Numbered from the stretch's first letter, positions 25,778-34,071 are shown. The stretch is 64,000 nucleotides of DNA from Microbacterium pygmaeum (GCF_900100885.1 NZ_LT629692.1:434001-498000), one strand, 5' to 3'. Translations and numbers: made by a program. The notes: a model not told the origin generated them from the letters alone.

Positions 25778-25848
25778 AGATCAGGTGATCTTGCCGGGGC
25801 AGGAGGATTTCGGCGGAAAGCTCCTGTCTCCGCCCGATCACCTGATCT
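25778..25848. repeat. 71-nt symmetrical imperfect hairpin (possible repetitive extragenic element)
   Basis: Perfect 13-bp arms AGATCAGGTGATC (25778-25790) and GATCACCTGATCT (25836-25848), a partly paired middle, and an inner CAGGAG/CTCCTG stem (25800-25805 / 25821-25826) that shares exactly the same centre. Each outer arm is itself a near palindrome (GATCA-GG-TGATC). It lies in the gap between an unknown gene and the YtrA-type regulator. It could be a terminator, although it lacks a U tract, or a REP-like mobile repeat. Confidence 0.6.
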
Positions 25849-25859
25849 GGATCGAGGCC

Positions 25860-25888
25860 TTGACGTGCATGTGGTTCCGTGGTTACTT
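25860..25888 (+). promoter_or_regulatory. Promoter for gntR-ABC operon
   Basis: A -35 box TTGACG (25860-25865), a 17-nt spacer and a weak -10 region TTACTT (25883-25888), leaving a leader of about 30 nt with a GGAGG ribosome binding site before GTG 25924. Confidence 0.45.
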
Positions 25889-25898
25889 AGTCAAGTAA
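25883..25898. promoter_or_regulatory. Inverted repeat TTACTT-AGTC-AAGTAA, candidate YtrA-type operator
   Basis: Perfect 6-bp arms placed over the predicted -10 and start region, the position expected for autorepression by the GntR protein encoded next. It is flanked by GGTTCC (25873-25878) and GGAACC (25899-25904), which may extend the dyad. Confidence 0.5.
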
Positions 25899-25923
25899 GG
25901 AACCGACAAAGCGGAGGCGTCAC

Positions 25924-26310
25924 GTGATCGAAGAAGGCAGAGCCCTCTTCCTGCAGATCGCAGAGGGGGTCGAGGACTCGATCATCGATCGGAGCCTGGC
26001 CGAAGAGAGCCAGGCGCCGTCGACGAACGAGCTCGCCGCGTTCTTCCGCATCAATCCGGCCACCGCCGCCAAGGGAGTGAACATGCTCGTCGACAAGGGA
26101 GTGCTCTACAAGCGCCGGGGTATCGGCATGTTCGTCGCGCCGGGCGCCCGCGAACTGCTGCTGGAGGAGCGTCGCACCGCCTTCGCCACCGCGTACGTCG
26201 AACCGCTGCTCATCGAGGCGCGCAAGCTCGGCCTCGGTCCGGAAGACCTGAGCGCTCTGATCCTCGATCGCGCGCACACCGCAGACACCACGGAAGGAAC
26301 CTCACGATGA
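25924..26310 (+). CDS. GntR-family regulator, YtrA type
   Basis: Short GntR repressor of 128 residues. The winged helix-turn-helix fills residues 10-75 (PSTNELAAFFRINPATAAKG; KGVLYKRRGIGMFV) and only a small helical dimerisation tail follows, the YtrA pattern. Such proteins typically repress an adjacent ABC exporter; the ATPase gene starts inside its stop codon (ATGA at 26307-26310). GTG start with GGAGG 7-8 nt upstream. The inducing signal is unknown, often a cell-wall-active compound in this subfamily. Confidence 0.9.
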   Translation: MIEEGRALFLQIAEGVEDSIIDRSLAEESQAPSTNELAAFFRINPATAAKGVNMLVDKGVLYKRRGIGMFVAPGARELLLEERRTAFATAYVEPLLIEARKLGLGPEDLSALILDRAHTADTTEGTSR

Positions 26311-27233
26311 CCGACGTGATCGAGGTCAAGGGCCTCACGAAGCGCTACCGCGACACGGTCGCAGTCGATGACGTCTCGTTCCGCATCGAAGCCGACACGA
26401 TCTACGGGCTGCTGGGGCGCAACGGCGCCGGCAAGACGACGGTGATGTCGATCCTCACCGCGCAGAATTTCGCCACCCGCGGCGAGGTGCGCGTCTTCGG
26501 CCAGAACCCGTACGAGAACACGAAGGTCCTGCAGCGACTGTGCTTCGTGCGCGAGAGTCAGAAGTACCCCGACGACGCGCTGCCCAAGCACGCGTTCGCC
26601 ACCGCGCGGCTGTTCTTCCCGCACTGGGACCAGCAGCTGGCCGAGCGGCTGATCGACGACTTCCAGCTGCCGATGAAGCGCCGCATCAAGAAGCTCTCCC
26701 GGGGCCAGCTCTCCGCGGTCGGGGTCGTCATCGGCCTCGCCTCGCGGGCCGAGATCACCTTCTTCGACGAGCCGTACCTCGGCCTGGACGCCGTGGCCCG
26801 CCAGATCTTCTACGACCGGCTGCTCGAGGACTACACCGAGCACCCGCGCACGATCATCCTGTCCAGTCACCTGATCGACGAGGTCTCCAACCTCATCGAG
26901 AAGGTCCTCGTGATCGACCGCGGCCGGATCATCATGGACGAGGACACCGATGCCGTCCGTGACCGCGCTGCGAACATCGTGGGCGACGCCGCCGTCGTCG
27001 ACGCCTTCGTCGCCGGCCGCGAAGTCATCCATCGCGAGACGCTCGGACACGTGGCATCCGTCACCGTCCTCGGCGCGCTCACCGCGGCCGACCGCGAGCG
27101 CCTCACCGCCTCCGGCCTGGATGTCGCGCCGGTCTCGCTCCAGCAGCTCATCGTGCGCACCACCCAGCACGCCGCCGAATCGATCGGCGCCGCAGGCGAA
27201 GCATCCGCCATCGACGAAGGAGCACTGCGATGA
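26307..27233 (+). CDS. ABC transporter ATP-binding protein
   Basis: ATPase of an ABC-2-type exporter, 308 residues. Walker A is GRNGAGKTT (residues 37-45), the signature is LSRGQ, Walker B is FFDEPYLGLD, and the H-loop is LSSHLIDE. An extra C-terminal domain of about 80 residues follows the nucleotide-binding domain. All catalytic residues are present. It is coupled upstream to the GntR gene and downstream to the permease, both by ATGA overlaps, giving a three-gene unit. Export of a peptide or antibiotic is plausible but unproven. Confidence 0.92.
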   Translation: MTDVIEVKGLTKRYRDTVAVDDVSFRIEADTIYGLLGRNGAGKTTVMSILTAQNFATRGEVRVFGQNPYENTKVLQRLCFVRESQKYPDDALPKHAFATARLFFPHWDQQLAERLIDDFQLPMKRRIKKLSRGQLSAVGVVIGLASRAEITFFDEPYLGLDAVARQIFYDRLLEDYTEHPRTIILSSHLIDEVSNLIEKVLVIDRGRIIMDEDTDAVRDRAANIVGDAAVVDAFVAGREVIHRETLGHVASVTVLGALTAADRERLTASGLDVAPVSLQQLIVRTTQHAAESIGAAGEASAIDEGALR

Positions 27234-27964
27234 CCACCCTCGATGTCACCCGCGACCGCGCACGCGTCCCGAACCGCACGCTCGGCGTCGTCCGCATGCA
27301 GCTGATCAACCGGCAGACCTACATCTGGATCCCGCTGATCATCCTCGGCGGCGCGTTCGCGCTGACGCTCGCGATCTACGCGATCCTGCAGAATGCCGGC
27401 ATCGACGGCCCGAAGTACGGCGGCGGCGGGCAGGCGCCGCTCTGGTACTTCATGGTGGTGGGCATCCAGGCGCTCACGCTCACCTTCCCGTTCTCGCAGG
27501 CGATGAGCGTCACACGGCGCGAGTTCTACCTCGGAACCCTCCTGACCGCCGCCCTCACCTCTGCGATCCTCGCCGGGATCTCCGTGATCGGCGGCCTGAT
27601 CGAGATGGCCACTGACGGCTGGGGGATGAACGGATACTTCTTCGGCCTCCCCTGGATCTGGGAAGCGGGCCCGGGCGGCGCGTTCCTGCTGAACTTCGTG
27701 GCGGCGATGCTGTTCTTCGTGATCGGGTTCTGGGCCGCGACGATCTACAAGCGGTTCGGGGCTGTGGCGCTGACGATCGTGCTGGTCGGCATCGGAGTGC
27801 TGCTCGTGGCGGGCCTGTGGCTGGTCGGGCGAATGGATGCCTGGGCCGCGGTCTTCGGCTGGTTCGGCAGCGTCGGGGTCGTCGGGCTCTCACTCTGGGG
27901 CGGGCTGCTGGGTGCGGTCCTGGCCGGGATCGCCTTCCTCACGCTGCGACGCGCGATCCCCTGA
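27230..27964 (+). CDS. ABC-2-type transporter permease
   Basis: Membrane partner of the preceding ATPase, 244 residues with six predicted helices starting at about residue 30 (TYIWIPLIILGGAFALTLAI). The segment SQAMSVTRREFYLGTLL resembles the coupling helix region of ABC-2 permeases. The stop at 27962-27964 is followed at once by a strong hairpin, so transcription of the operon probably ends there. Confidence 0.85.
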   Translation: MTTLDVTRDRARVPNRTLGVVRMQLINRQTYIWIPLIILGGAFALTLAIYAILQNAGIDGPKYGGGGQAPLWYFMVVGIQALTLTFPFSQAMSVTRREFYLGTLLTAALTSAILAGISVIGGLIEMATDGWGMNGYFFGLPWIWEAGPGGAFLLNFVAAMLFFVIGFWAATIYKRFGAVALTIVLVGIGVLLVAGLWLVGRMDAWAAVFGWFGSVGVVGLSLWGGLLGAVLAGIAFLTLRRAIP

Positions 27965-27969
27965 GACCG

Positions 27970-28002
27970 CCGGTTCCGCTGCCGTCAGCGCAGCGGAACC
28001 GG
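27970..28002. terminator. Bidirectional hairpin between ABC permease and HerA-like ATPase genes
   Basis: Perfect 12-bp arms CCGGTTCCGCTG (27970-27981) and CAGCGGAACCGG (27991-28002) with a 9-nt loop that contains the stop codon of the minus-strand gene. No U tract on either side. It lies between convergent genes. Confidence 0.75.
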
Positions 28003-29073
28003 AACGTCGACGCCGCCCTCGTGCGTGAGCCGCGCACCCATCTGCACCAGGCTCGGCTGGTCCACGAAGCCGCCGGCGAACAGGGCCTGACCCTGCGGGA
28101 ACGAGGTCGAGCGCTCCAGCAGCGACTCCGGCGCGTAGCCGAAGACGCCGGCCAGCTCGTCGATGTCGCGCGGCGAGCTCATCCGCATCAGCGCCAGGTT
28201 GTCGCACTGCGACAGCGCGTTCGGGTGCACCTTCGACGGGCGCTGGGTCGACAGCAGCAGCCACAGCCCGTACTTACGGCCCTCCGCGGCGATCTGCACG
28301 ATGCGCTCGGTGAGCAGGCGCTGCACCGGCGAGACCGGATCCGGCGTGCAGAGGTTGTGTGCCTCGTCGATCACGATCAGCCGCCCGATGCGCTGCTCGC
28401 GGTTCTCCCAGAGGTGATCGAGGACCGCGAGTGCCGCGGCGCGCGACTCGGTCGGCGTCGGGAAGCCGCCGAGGTCGACCACCGTCGCGTCGGGCTGTTC
28501 GTCGATGTCGTCGGTCACGCTGCGCTGACCCCACGCCCACAGCTTCCACTGCGGCACGCCGAGGTTCTCCAGGCGCTGGGCCAGCTGATGGCGGATCTTG
28601 TCCGGGTGGGCGCGCAGGAAGGAGACGAGGTCGTGGTCGGGGATCATGCTGACATCGCCCTCGACCCGGAGCATCGCGTTGTAGTCATCGGCGTCCAGGA
28701 GCGGATCGATCTGGAGGATCGCCGCCCGCGAGCGCAGCGGCAGCTCGAGGAAGCGCGCGTGCAGCGGTTCGCCGACGCCGGGGGATGCGCTGCGCACGCG
28801 GATGTCGCGCTGCGCGAGCTCGGCGGCCTCCGCCGCGGGGGCGTCGTCGCGGATCTCCCCGAGCCGCACGAAGTCCGAGTTCGGATCGAGGATCACCAGC
28901 GGGAGCCGGGTGTGCAGCAGCAGCTGCTCGAGCGCGACGCCCAGGGCGTAGGTCTTGCCCGAGCCGCTCTGCCCGCACCAGAACGTGTGCCGGTTCATGC
29001 GGGCGGCGACCAGCCGGGCCGGCGAGTACTCCTCGGACTCCACCAGCCGCCCGATGGTCAGGTGCGTGCCCAT
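27985..29073 (-). CDS. HerA-like (DUF87-type) P-loop ATPase
   Basis: Cytoplasmic ATPase of 362 residues from the HerA/FtsK superfamily. A short beta-rich N-terminal module precedes Walker A GQSGSGKT (residues 34-41). DPNSDFVRLGEI, Walker B RLIVIDEAHNLC and the sensor segment LLSTQRPSKVHPNALSQC follow, ending GVDVPVPLR. Family members are DNA translocases or helicases, but stand-alone bacterial versions are mostly uncharacterised. ATG 29073 shares a base with the stop of the chorismate-mutase-fold gene, so they are translationally coupled. No nuclease (NurA) or Sir2 partner is next to it. Confidence 0.85.
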   Translation of the reverse strand: MGTHLTIGRLVESEEYSPARLVAARMNRHTFWCGQSGSGKTYALGVALEQLLLHTRLPLVILDPNSDFVRLGEIRDDAPAAEAAELAQRDIRVRSASPGVGEPLHARFLELPLRSRAAILQIDPLLDADDYNAMLRVEGDVSMIPDHDLVSFLRAHPDKIRHQLAQRLENLGVPQWKLWAWGQRSVTDDIDEQPDATVVDLGGFPTPTESRAAALAVLDHLWENREQRIGRLIVIDEAHNLCTPDPVSPVQRLLTERIVQIAAEGRKYGLWLLLSTQRPSKVHPNALSQCDNLALMRMSSPRDIDELAGVFGYAPESLLERSTSFPQGQALFAGGFVDQPSLVQMGARLTHEGGVDVPVPLR

Positions 29074-29396
29074 CAGCTCTCCTCCGCGGCGGCGACGTGG
29101 TGGCGGATGACTTCGGCCACCACGAACGCGAACCACTTCTGCGCGAACTCGGGGTCGAGCTCGGCCTCGAGGGCGAGCGTGCGCAGGCGGGCGATCTGCT
29201 GCTCCTCGCGGGCGGGGTCGGATGCCGGCATCCCGTGCTCCGCTTTGAGCAGACCGACCTGCTTGGTGGCGCGGAAGCGCTCCGCGAGCATGAAGACCAG
29301 CGCCGCGTCGATGTTGTCGATGGTTCCGCGCAGACGCAGGAGTGTGGCCCGCGCCTCATCGTCGGCGGAGCCGGCTGCGCTCGTGTGATCGGTCAT
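29073..29396 (-). CDS. Chorismate mutase-like protein (AroQ fold)
   Basis: 107-residue helical protein. The segment RLRGTIDNIDAALVFMLAER, then ATKQVGLLKAEHGMP, followed by DPAREEQQIARLR, matches the first two helices of AroQ-type chorismate mutases, including the basic residues that hold chorismate. The enzyme would convert chorismate to prephenate. ATG 29396 has a GAGGGGG box and follows a TATCGT promoter. It is oddly coupled to a HerA-like ATPase rather than to aromatic amino acid genes, so a different role is possible. Confidence 0.8.
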   Translation of the reverse strand: MTDHTSAAGSADDEARATLLRLRGTIDNIDAALVFMLAERFRATKQVGLLKAEHGMPASDPAREEQQIARLRTLALEAELDPEFAQKWFAFVVAEVIRHHVAAAEES

Positions 29397-29415
29397 GTAT
29401 CCCCCTCGCTCCCCG

Positions 29416-29421
29416 ACGATA
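29416..29421 (-). promoter_or_regulatory. -10 box TATCGT for chorismate mutase-ATPase pair
   Basis: Minus-strand TATCGT 19 nt before ATG 29396, leaving a short leader with a GAGGGGG ribosome binding site. Confidence 0.45.
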
Positions 29422-29499
29422 CCGGCCGGGCATCGCGCGCGCGGAGAGGATGCCGTCATTCATACCCGACGGGTGACGGACACGCGCGGCCCCCGGCCC

Positions 29500-29505
29500 T
29501 AGAGT
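29500..29505 (+). promoter_or_regulatory. -10 box TAGAGT for leaderless AI-2E transporter gene
   Basis: TAGAGT, 7 nt before ATG 29513. The spacing favours ATG 29513 over the in-frame GTG at 29504. Confidence 0.5.
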
Positions 29506-29512
29506 GTCACCC

Positions 29513-30676
29513 ATGACCGACGGCACCCCTTCGCCCGAGCCCCTCGCGGCTGACCCCGCCAGCGGCACCGATACCGGTGAGATACTCGCCGACGCGACCG
29601 TTCCGGCCGACAAGGGCGGACGCCCGCTATGGGCACGACTGGACAGCCCGTTCGGCGTGGGGTTCCTCCTCACCCTCGGTGGCCTGGCTGCGATCCTCCT
29701 CGGCATCGCGCTGACCAACATCGCCACGGTGATCATCTACATCGCGCTGGCGATGTTCGCCTCCCTCGGCCTGGACCCGGTGCTGAAGTGGTTCGAGCGG
29801 CATCACGTCAAGCGCGTCTGGGCGATCGTCATCGTCTTCTTCATCTTCGGCGTGCTCGCCGTCGGACTGCTCTGGCTCGTCGTCCCGACCCTCATCGACC
29901 AGCTCGGCGAGTTCTTTTCCGGCATCCCCGCGACCATCACGAACTTCGAGAGCTCCGACTTCTATCACTGGCTGGAAGGGTTCTTCGGCGAGGGTCTGAC
30001 GACGCTCATCAACGACATCCAGTCGTTCCTGACGAATCCGTCCAACATCGCCGCGATCTCCGGCGGCATCCTCAAGGTGGGCGCCGGCATCGCGACCGCC
30101 CTTTCCGGCGGACTGATCATCATCGTCCTGACGCTCTACTTCGTCGCGTCGCTTCCGGCGATCAAGGAGTCCATGGTCCAGTTCGCGCCGGCGCGCAACC
30201 GCCCGAAGGTCCGCGACATGACCAACCAGATCACCGACTCCATCGGCGGGTACCTCATGGGCATGGTGATCCTGGCGTTCTTCAACTCGATCGTCGCGTT
30301 CCTCCTGCACCTGTTCCTCGGGCTGCCCTTCCCGCTGCTGATGGGGGTGCTCGCGTTCTGCATCACGATCATCCCGCTCGTGGGTCCGGTGCTGTACTGG
30401 ATCACCGCATCGATCCTCGCCCTGTTCACGAGTCCGGTGGCCGCGCTGATCTTCGCGATCTGCTACCTCATCTACATCCAGATCGAGGCGTACGTCATCA
30501 CCCCGCGCGTGATGAGCAAGGCGATCTCGATCCCCGGCTCGCTGGTGGTGATCGGCGCCCTGATCGGCGGCACGCTGCTCGGCCTCCTCGGCGCGCTGAT
30601 CGGGGTGCCGGTGACCGCGTCGATCCTGCTGATCATCAAACAGGTGTTCCTGCCGAAGCAGGACGCGAAGATCTAG
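29513..30676 (+). CDS. AI-2E family transporter (PerM/TqsA-like)
   Basis: 387-residue membrane protein. A hydrophilic N-terminal 40 residues precede eight predicted helices; family signatures include SIGGYLMGMVILAFFNSIVA and the region PLVGPVLYWITASI followed by YVITPRVMSKAISI. Members export autoinducer-2, auxin-like compounds or Na+; the substrate cannot be inferred. The last three bases overlap the stop of the convergent lactonase gene (CTAG at 30673-30676). Confidence 0.88.
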   Translation: MTDGTPSPEPLAADPASGTDTGEILADATVPADKGGRPLWARLDSPFGVGFLLTLGGLAAILLGIALTNIATVIIYIALAMFASLGLDPVLKWFERHHVKRVWAIVIVFFIFGVLAVGLLWLVVPTLIDQLGEFFSGIPATITNFESSDFYHWLEGFFGEGLTTLINDIQSFLTNPSNIAAISGGILKVGAGIATALSGGLIIIVLTLYFVASLPAIKESMVQFAPARNRPKVRDMTNQITDSIGGYLMGMVILAFFNSIVAFLLHLFLGLPFPLLMGVLAFCITIIPLVGPVLYWITASILALFTSPVAALIFAICYLIYIQIEAYVITPRVMSKAISIPGSLVVIGALIGGTLLGLLGALIGVPVTASILLIIKQVFLPKQDAKI

Positions 30677-31917
30677 CGCGCCGCCGCCAGACACGTCGGC
30701 GACGGCACGTCGATCCGGTGCCGCACGCGCGATGGCACCCCGGTGCGCTGGTCGAGGGTCAGTGAGACGACGTCGTCGGAGTGCTGCCCGGCGATCAGGA
30801 TCGTGTCGCGCACCACGAGATGGTGGCGCGGCCAATCGACCTCGGCATCCACGAGTGCGACCGGACTCAGCGCATCCCCGGCGCCGCGCACCCGCAGCGT
30901 GGAGATCGTGTTGCTGCCGCGCACGCCCGCGTAGAGGAATGCCCCGTCGCGGGACATCGACAGCTCGGCGGCGGTGTCACCGGCCAGCGTCTGCGCACCG
31001 AGCACAGCCGCGGTCACGATCCGCCATGCGCCGGACGCCTCCGCGGCCAGCGCGAACACCTCGCAGCTGAGTTCGGCGACGACGTACAGGTGCCCGCTCG
31101 GGTGCCAGACCATGTGCCTCGGTCCACTCCCCCGCGGGAGCGCCACCTGCTGCACGGCCCGCAGCCCGTCCGCAGTCGCCCGCCAGAACCGCACCAGGTC
31201 CAGGCCCATGTCGGTGGTCGCGACGAGGTCATCCGGGAGGAAGATCGCCTGATGCGCGCGGGAGACGCGGGATGCCGCATCCTCGAGCGCCGGCTCGTCC
31301 GAGTCCTCCTCGCCGGAGACCGGCACCTCGTGCTCCGGAATGAGGTGCGCGAACTCCGCGCCCGCCGCGGCGCGCAGGGCCCGCGCCGCGTCGGCGAGAT
31401 CGGCGGCGCCGCTGAACTCGCCGGCTCCGCGGGTGTCGGCACGGGGGCGCAGATCGACCGCGCCCAGAAGATCGCTGGGGGCGGCATCCGGTCCATACGG
31501 ATCCACCGCCGCCGCGGCGATCACCGGCGCGGACGGCATGCCCGCGGCATCCAGCCTCATCCGCACCACCCGCCCGTCGTTCCAGCAGCTGGCCACCAGT
31601 GACCCGCCGTCCGGCGCCACGGCGACGTGGCAGACCGCCGAGCCGGCTTCGACCGGGCCGCCCAGCGGTGCGAACGACGATTCACCGGTGCGCTGGAACG
31701 CGCGCACCGTGCCGGCATCCTCCATCGCCGCGTAGACAACCTCGAGTGCGGGATGGATGCTGACCCACGACGGTGATCCGTCGGTGACGACCGCGTCGCC
31801 GGCGAAGGCGAGCTGCCCGCCCGCCGAGCCGTCGTCCGGATCGCCCGCCAGCAGGACGCCGATGCCGGTGGCGTTGCCGTCGGAGCGGGCGGTGTACCCG
31901 CCGGTCCAGAGCTTCAC
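30673..31917 (-). CDS. Lactonase-family beta-propeller protein (6-phosphogluconolactonase-like)
   Basis: 414-residue cytoplasmic seven-bladed beta-propeller. Typical blade motifs are GSGPRHMVWHPSGHLYVVAE and DGAFLYAGVRGSNTIST near the C-terminus, and VSIHPALEVVYAAMED near the N-terminus. The family includes YbhE-type 6-phosphogluconolactonase of the pentose phosphate pathway. About 80 extra, Ala- and acid-rich residues sit between the middle blades, so the substrate may differ. GTG start at 31917 lies 13 nt after the purA stop, so it may be cotranscribed with purA. Confidence 0.8.
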   Translation of the reverse strand: MKLWTGGYTARSDGNATGIGVLLAGDPDDGSAGGQLAFAGDAVVTDGSPSWVSIHPALEVVYAAMEDAGTVRAFQRTGESSFAPLGGPVEAGSAVCHVAVAPDGGSLVASCWNDGRVVRMRLDAAGMPSAPVIAAAAVDPYGPDAAPSDLLGAVDLRPRADTRGAGEFSGAADLADAARALRAAAGAEFAHLIPEHEVPVSGEEDSDEPALEDAASRVSRAHQAIFLPDDLVATTDMGLDLVRFWRATADGLRAVQQVALPRGSGPRHMVWHPSGHLYVVAELSCEVFALAAEASGAWRIVTAAVLGAQTLAGDTAAELSMSRDGAFLYAGVRGSNTISTLRVRGAGDALSPVALVDAEVDWPRHHLVVRDTILIAGQHSDDVVSLTLDQRTGVPSRVRHRIDVPSPTCLAAAR

Positions 31918-31930
31918 GGAGTGACGGTCG

Positions 31931-33217
31931 TCAGTCGACGAGGTCGTGACGCACGATCACGGCGTCGCGCGCCGCTCCGACGCCGATCACCGAGATGCGG
32001 GTGCCGCTCAGCTCCTCGAGGTGCAGCACGTAGTCCTGGGCCTCGATCGGCAGCTCGTCAAAGGTGCGCGCGCCCGAGATGTCCTGCGACCACCCCGGCA
32101 GGTACTCCAGGATCGGCGTCGCGTGGTGGAAGTCGCTCTGGTTCACCGGGACCTCGTCGAACCGCACGCCGTCGACGTCGTAGGCGACGCAGACCGGGAT
32201 CTCGTCGAGTCCGGTGAGGATGTCGAGCTTGGTCAGCACAAGGTCGGTGATGCCGTTGATCCTCGTGGCATAGCGCGTGATGGGCGCGTCGTACCATCCG
32301 ACGCGACGGGGGCGTCCGGTGGTCGTGCCGAACTCGAAGCCGCGGGAGCGCAGCCACTCGCCCTGGGCGTCGAACAGCTCGGTCGGGAAGGGACCGGAGC
32401 CGACGCGTGTCGTATAGGCCTTCACGATGCCGACGATGCGATCGAGCCGGTTCGGACCGACACCGGACCCGGTGGCCGCGCCGCCGGCGGTCGCCGATGA
32501 CGAGGTCACGAACGGGTAGGTGCCGTGATCGATGTCGAGCATCGTGGCCTGACCGCCCTCGAAGACGACGACGTCACCGGCGGCGAGCGCGTTGTCCAGG
32601 AGCAGTGCGGTGTCGCACACGATGCCGCGCAGGCGCTCGGCGTATGACAGGAGGTCGTCGACGACCTCGTCGACCGTGATCGCCCGGCGGTTGAAGACCT
32701 TCACGAGCAGGTGGTTCTTCTGGTCGAGCGCGCCCTCGACCTTCTGGCGCAGGATGTTCTCGTCGAACAGGTCCTGCATGCGGATGCCGACGCGATTGAT
32801 CTTGTCGGCGTACGCGGGGCCGATCCCGCGGCCGGTCGTGCCGATCATGCGCTTGCCGAGGAAGCGCTCGGTGACCTTGTCGAGCGTGCGGTGGTACTGG
32901 GTGATGATGTGCGCGTTGGCGCTGACCTTGAGGCGCGATGTGTCGACGCCGCGCGCGTTCAGCGCCTCGATCTCGGCGAACAGCACTTCCAGGTCGACCA
33001 CCACGCCGTTGCCGATCACCGGAGTGACGCCGGGAGAGAGGATGCCGGAGGGCAGCAGGTGCAGCGCGTACTTCTCGTCGCCGATCACGACCGTGTGACC
33101 GGCGTTGTTGCCGCCGTTGAACTTGACGACCCAGTCGGTGCGCTCACCGAGCAGGTCGGTGGCTTTGCCCTTGCCTTCGTCGCCCCACTGGACTCCGACG
33201 ATCACGATGCCTGGCAT
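31931..33217 (-). CDS. purA: Adenylosuccinate synthetase
   Basis: Converts IMP and aspartate to adenylosuccinate with GTP, the first committed step to AMP. The 428-residue product is canonical. The GTP-binding loop GVQWGDEGKGK starts at residue 8; NGGNNAGHTVV, GTTGRGIGPAYADK and TTGRPRRVGWYD are intact. I chose ATG 33217 (MPGIVIVGVQWGD), preceded by a GGGGGAG box; the upstream extension is unlikely. Confidence 0.97.
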   Translation of the reverse strand: MPGIVIVGVQWGDEGKGKATDLLGERTDWVVKFNGGNNAGHTVVIGDEKYALHLLPSGILSPGVTPVIGNGVVVDLEVLFAEIEALNARGVDTSRLKVSANAHIITQYHRTLDKVTERFLGKRMIGTTGRGIGPAYADKINRVGIRMQDLFDENILRQKVEGALDQKNHLLVKVFNRRAITVDEVVDDLLSYAERLRGIVCDTALLLDNALAAGDVVVFEGGQATMLDIDHGTYPFVTSSSATAGGAATGSGVGPNRLDRIVGIVKAYTTRVGSGPFPTELFDAQGEWLRSRGFEFGTTTGRPRRVGWYDAPITRYATRINGITDLVLTKLDILTGLDEIPVCVAYDVDGVRFDEVPVNQSDFHHATPILEYLPGWSQDISGARTFDELPIEAQDYVLHLEELSGTRISVIGVGAARDAVIVRHDLVD

Positions 33218-33246
33218 GGGCTGCTCCCCCGCTTGTCGGCCATGCC

Positions 33247-33252
33247 ACGCTA
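33247..33252 (-). promoter_or_regulatory. -10 box TAGCGT for purA
   Basis: Minus-strand TAGCGT 29 nt upstream of ATG 33217, giving a short leader that carries the ribosome binding site. Confidence 0.45.
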
Positions 33253-33300
33253 ATCGCACAGCTACCGCCCATCCTATCGAGAGGGGGCGCCGGACGCCGA

Positions 33301-33306
33301 TATGGT
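33301..33306 (+). promoter_or_regulatory. -10 box TATGGT for leaderless Pr6Pr gene
   Basis: TATGGT, 6 nt before ATG 33313. Confidence 0.5.
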
Positions 33307-33312
33307 GGCGCC

Positions 33313-34068
33313 ATGCTCACCTCACCCGCATGGGCCCGCACGTGGTCGATCCTCCGTCTGCTGATGGCCGTCGCGATCCTGGCGGCGGTCATCACCCAGC
33401 TGGTCGCCTCTGTCACCCGGACCGCCGAGAACGGTCAGGACGTCGGCACGGTCGTTGCGAACTTCTTCAGCTTCTTCACGATCCTCTCCAACGTCGGCTC
33501 CGTGGGTGTGCTCCTTTGGGCGGCGATCTGGTACTTCCGCCGCGGGAGGCAGTTCCGCAGCGAATCGCGGGGACTCGCGATCACGCTCGCGTCGGTCACG
33601 ACGTACATGATCGTGACCGGGGTCGTCTACAACCTGCTGTTGCGTGGCATCGAGCTGCCCCAGGGCGCCGAGCCGGTGCCGTGGTCGAACGAGACGCTGC
33701 ACGTCGTCGGGCCGATCTTCCTGCTGGTCGACCTGTTCGTCGGCCCGCTGCGCCGCCGGCTCCCGTGGCGGAACGTGCTGATCGTCATCGCGTTCCCGAT
33801 CGTCTGGGTGCTGTACACCCTCGTCCGCGGCCCGCTGGTGACCAACCCGGTCTCGGGCGACCCCTTCTGGTACCCGTACCCGTTCCTGAACCCGAACAAC
33901 TTCGACCTCGGCTATTTCGGTGTGCTCGGCTACGTCGTCGGAATCGCTGCGGTCATCGTGGGCATCGCCTTCTTCGTGATCTGGATCGGACGCCGGCGCG
34001 GCGCTCGTCGCTCCGATCGGGATGCCGCGGCCGCCTCATCCGCAGAGCGGCCGCGCGCCGCTCGATAG
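33313..34068 (+). CDS. Pr6Pr-type six-helix membrane protein
   Basis: 251-residue integral membrane protein with six helices and short loops. FFSFFTILSNVGSVGVLLW and the loop WYPYPFLNPNN are the hallmarks of the actinobacterial Pr6Pr (FAR-17a/AIG1-like) family. A short basic/Ala-rich tail follows the last helix. Function is not established; eukaryotic relatives include lipid hydrolases, but the bacterial substrate is unknown. It is the only gene between the purA and argG promoters. Confidence 0.8.
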   Translation: MLTSPAWARTWSILRLLMAVAILAAVITQLVASVTRTAENGQDVGTVVANFFSFFTILSNVGSVGVLLWAAIWYFRRGRQFRSESRGLAITLASVTTYMIVTGVVYNLLLRGIELPQGAEPVPWSNETLHVVGPIFLLVDLFVGPLRRRLPWRNVLIVIAFPIVWVLYTLVRGPLVTNPVSGDPFWYPYPFLNPNNFDLGYFGVLGYVVGIAAVIVGIAFFVIWIGRRRGARRSDRDAAAASSAERPRAAR

Positions 34069-34071
34069 ACT
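34066..34071 (+). promoter_or_regulatory. -10 box TAGACT for leaderless argG
   Basis: TAGACT overlaps the stop codon of the preceding gene and ends 7 nt before ATG 34079. Confidence 0.5.
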
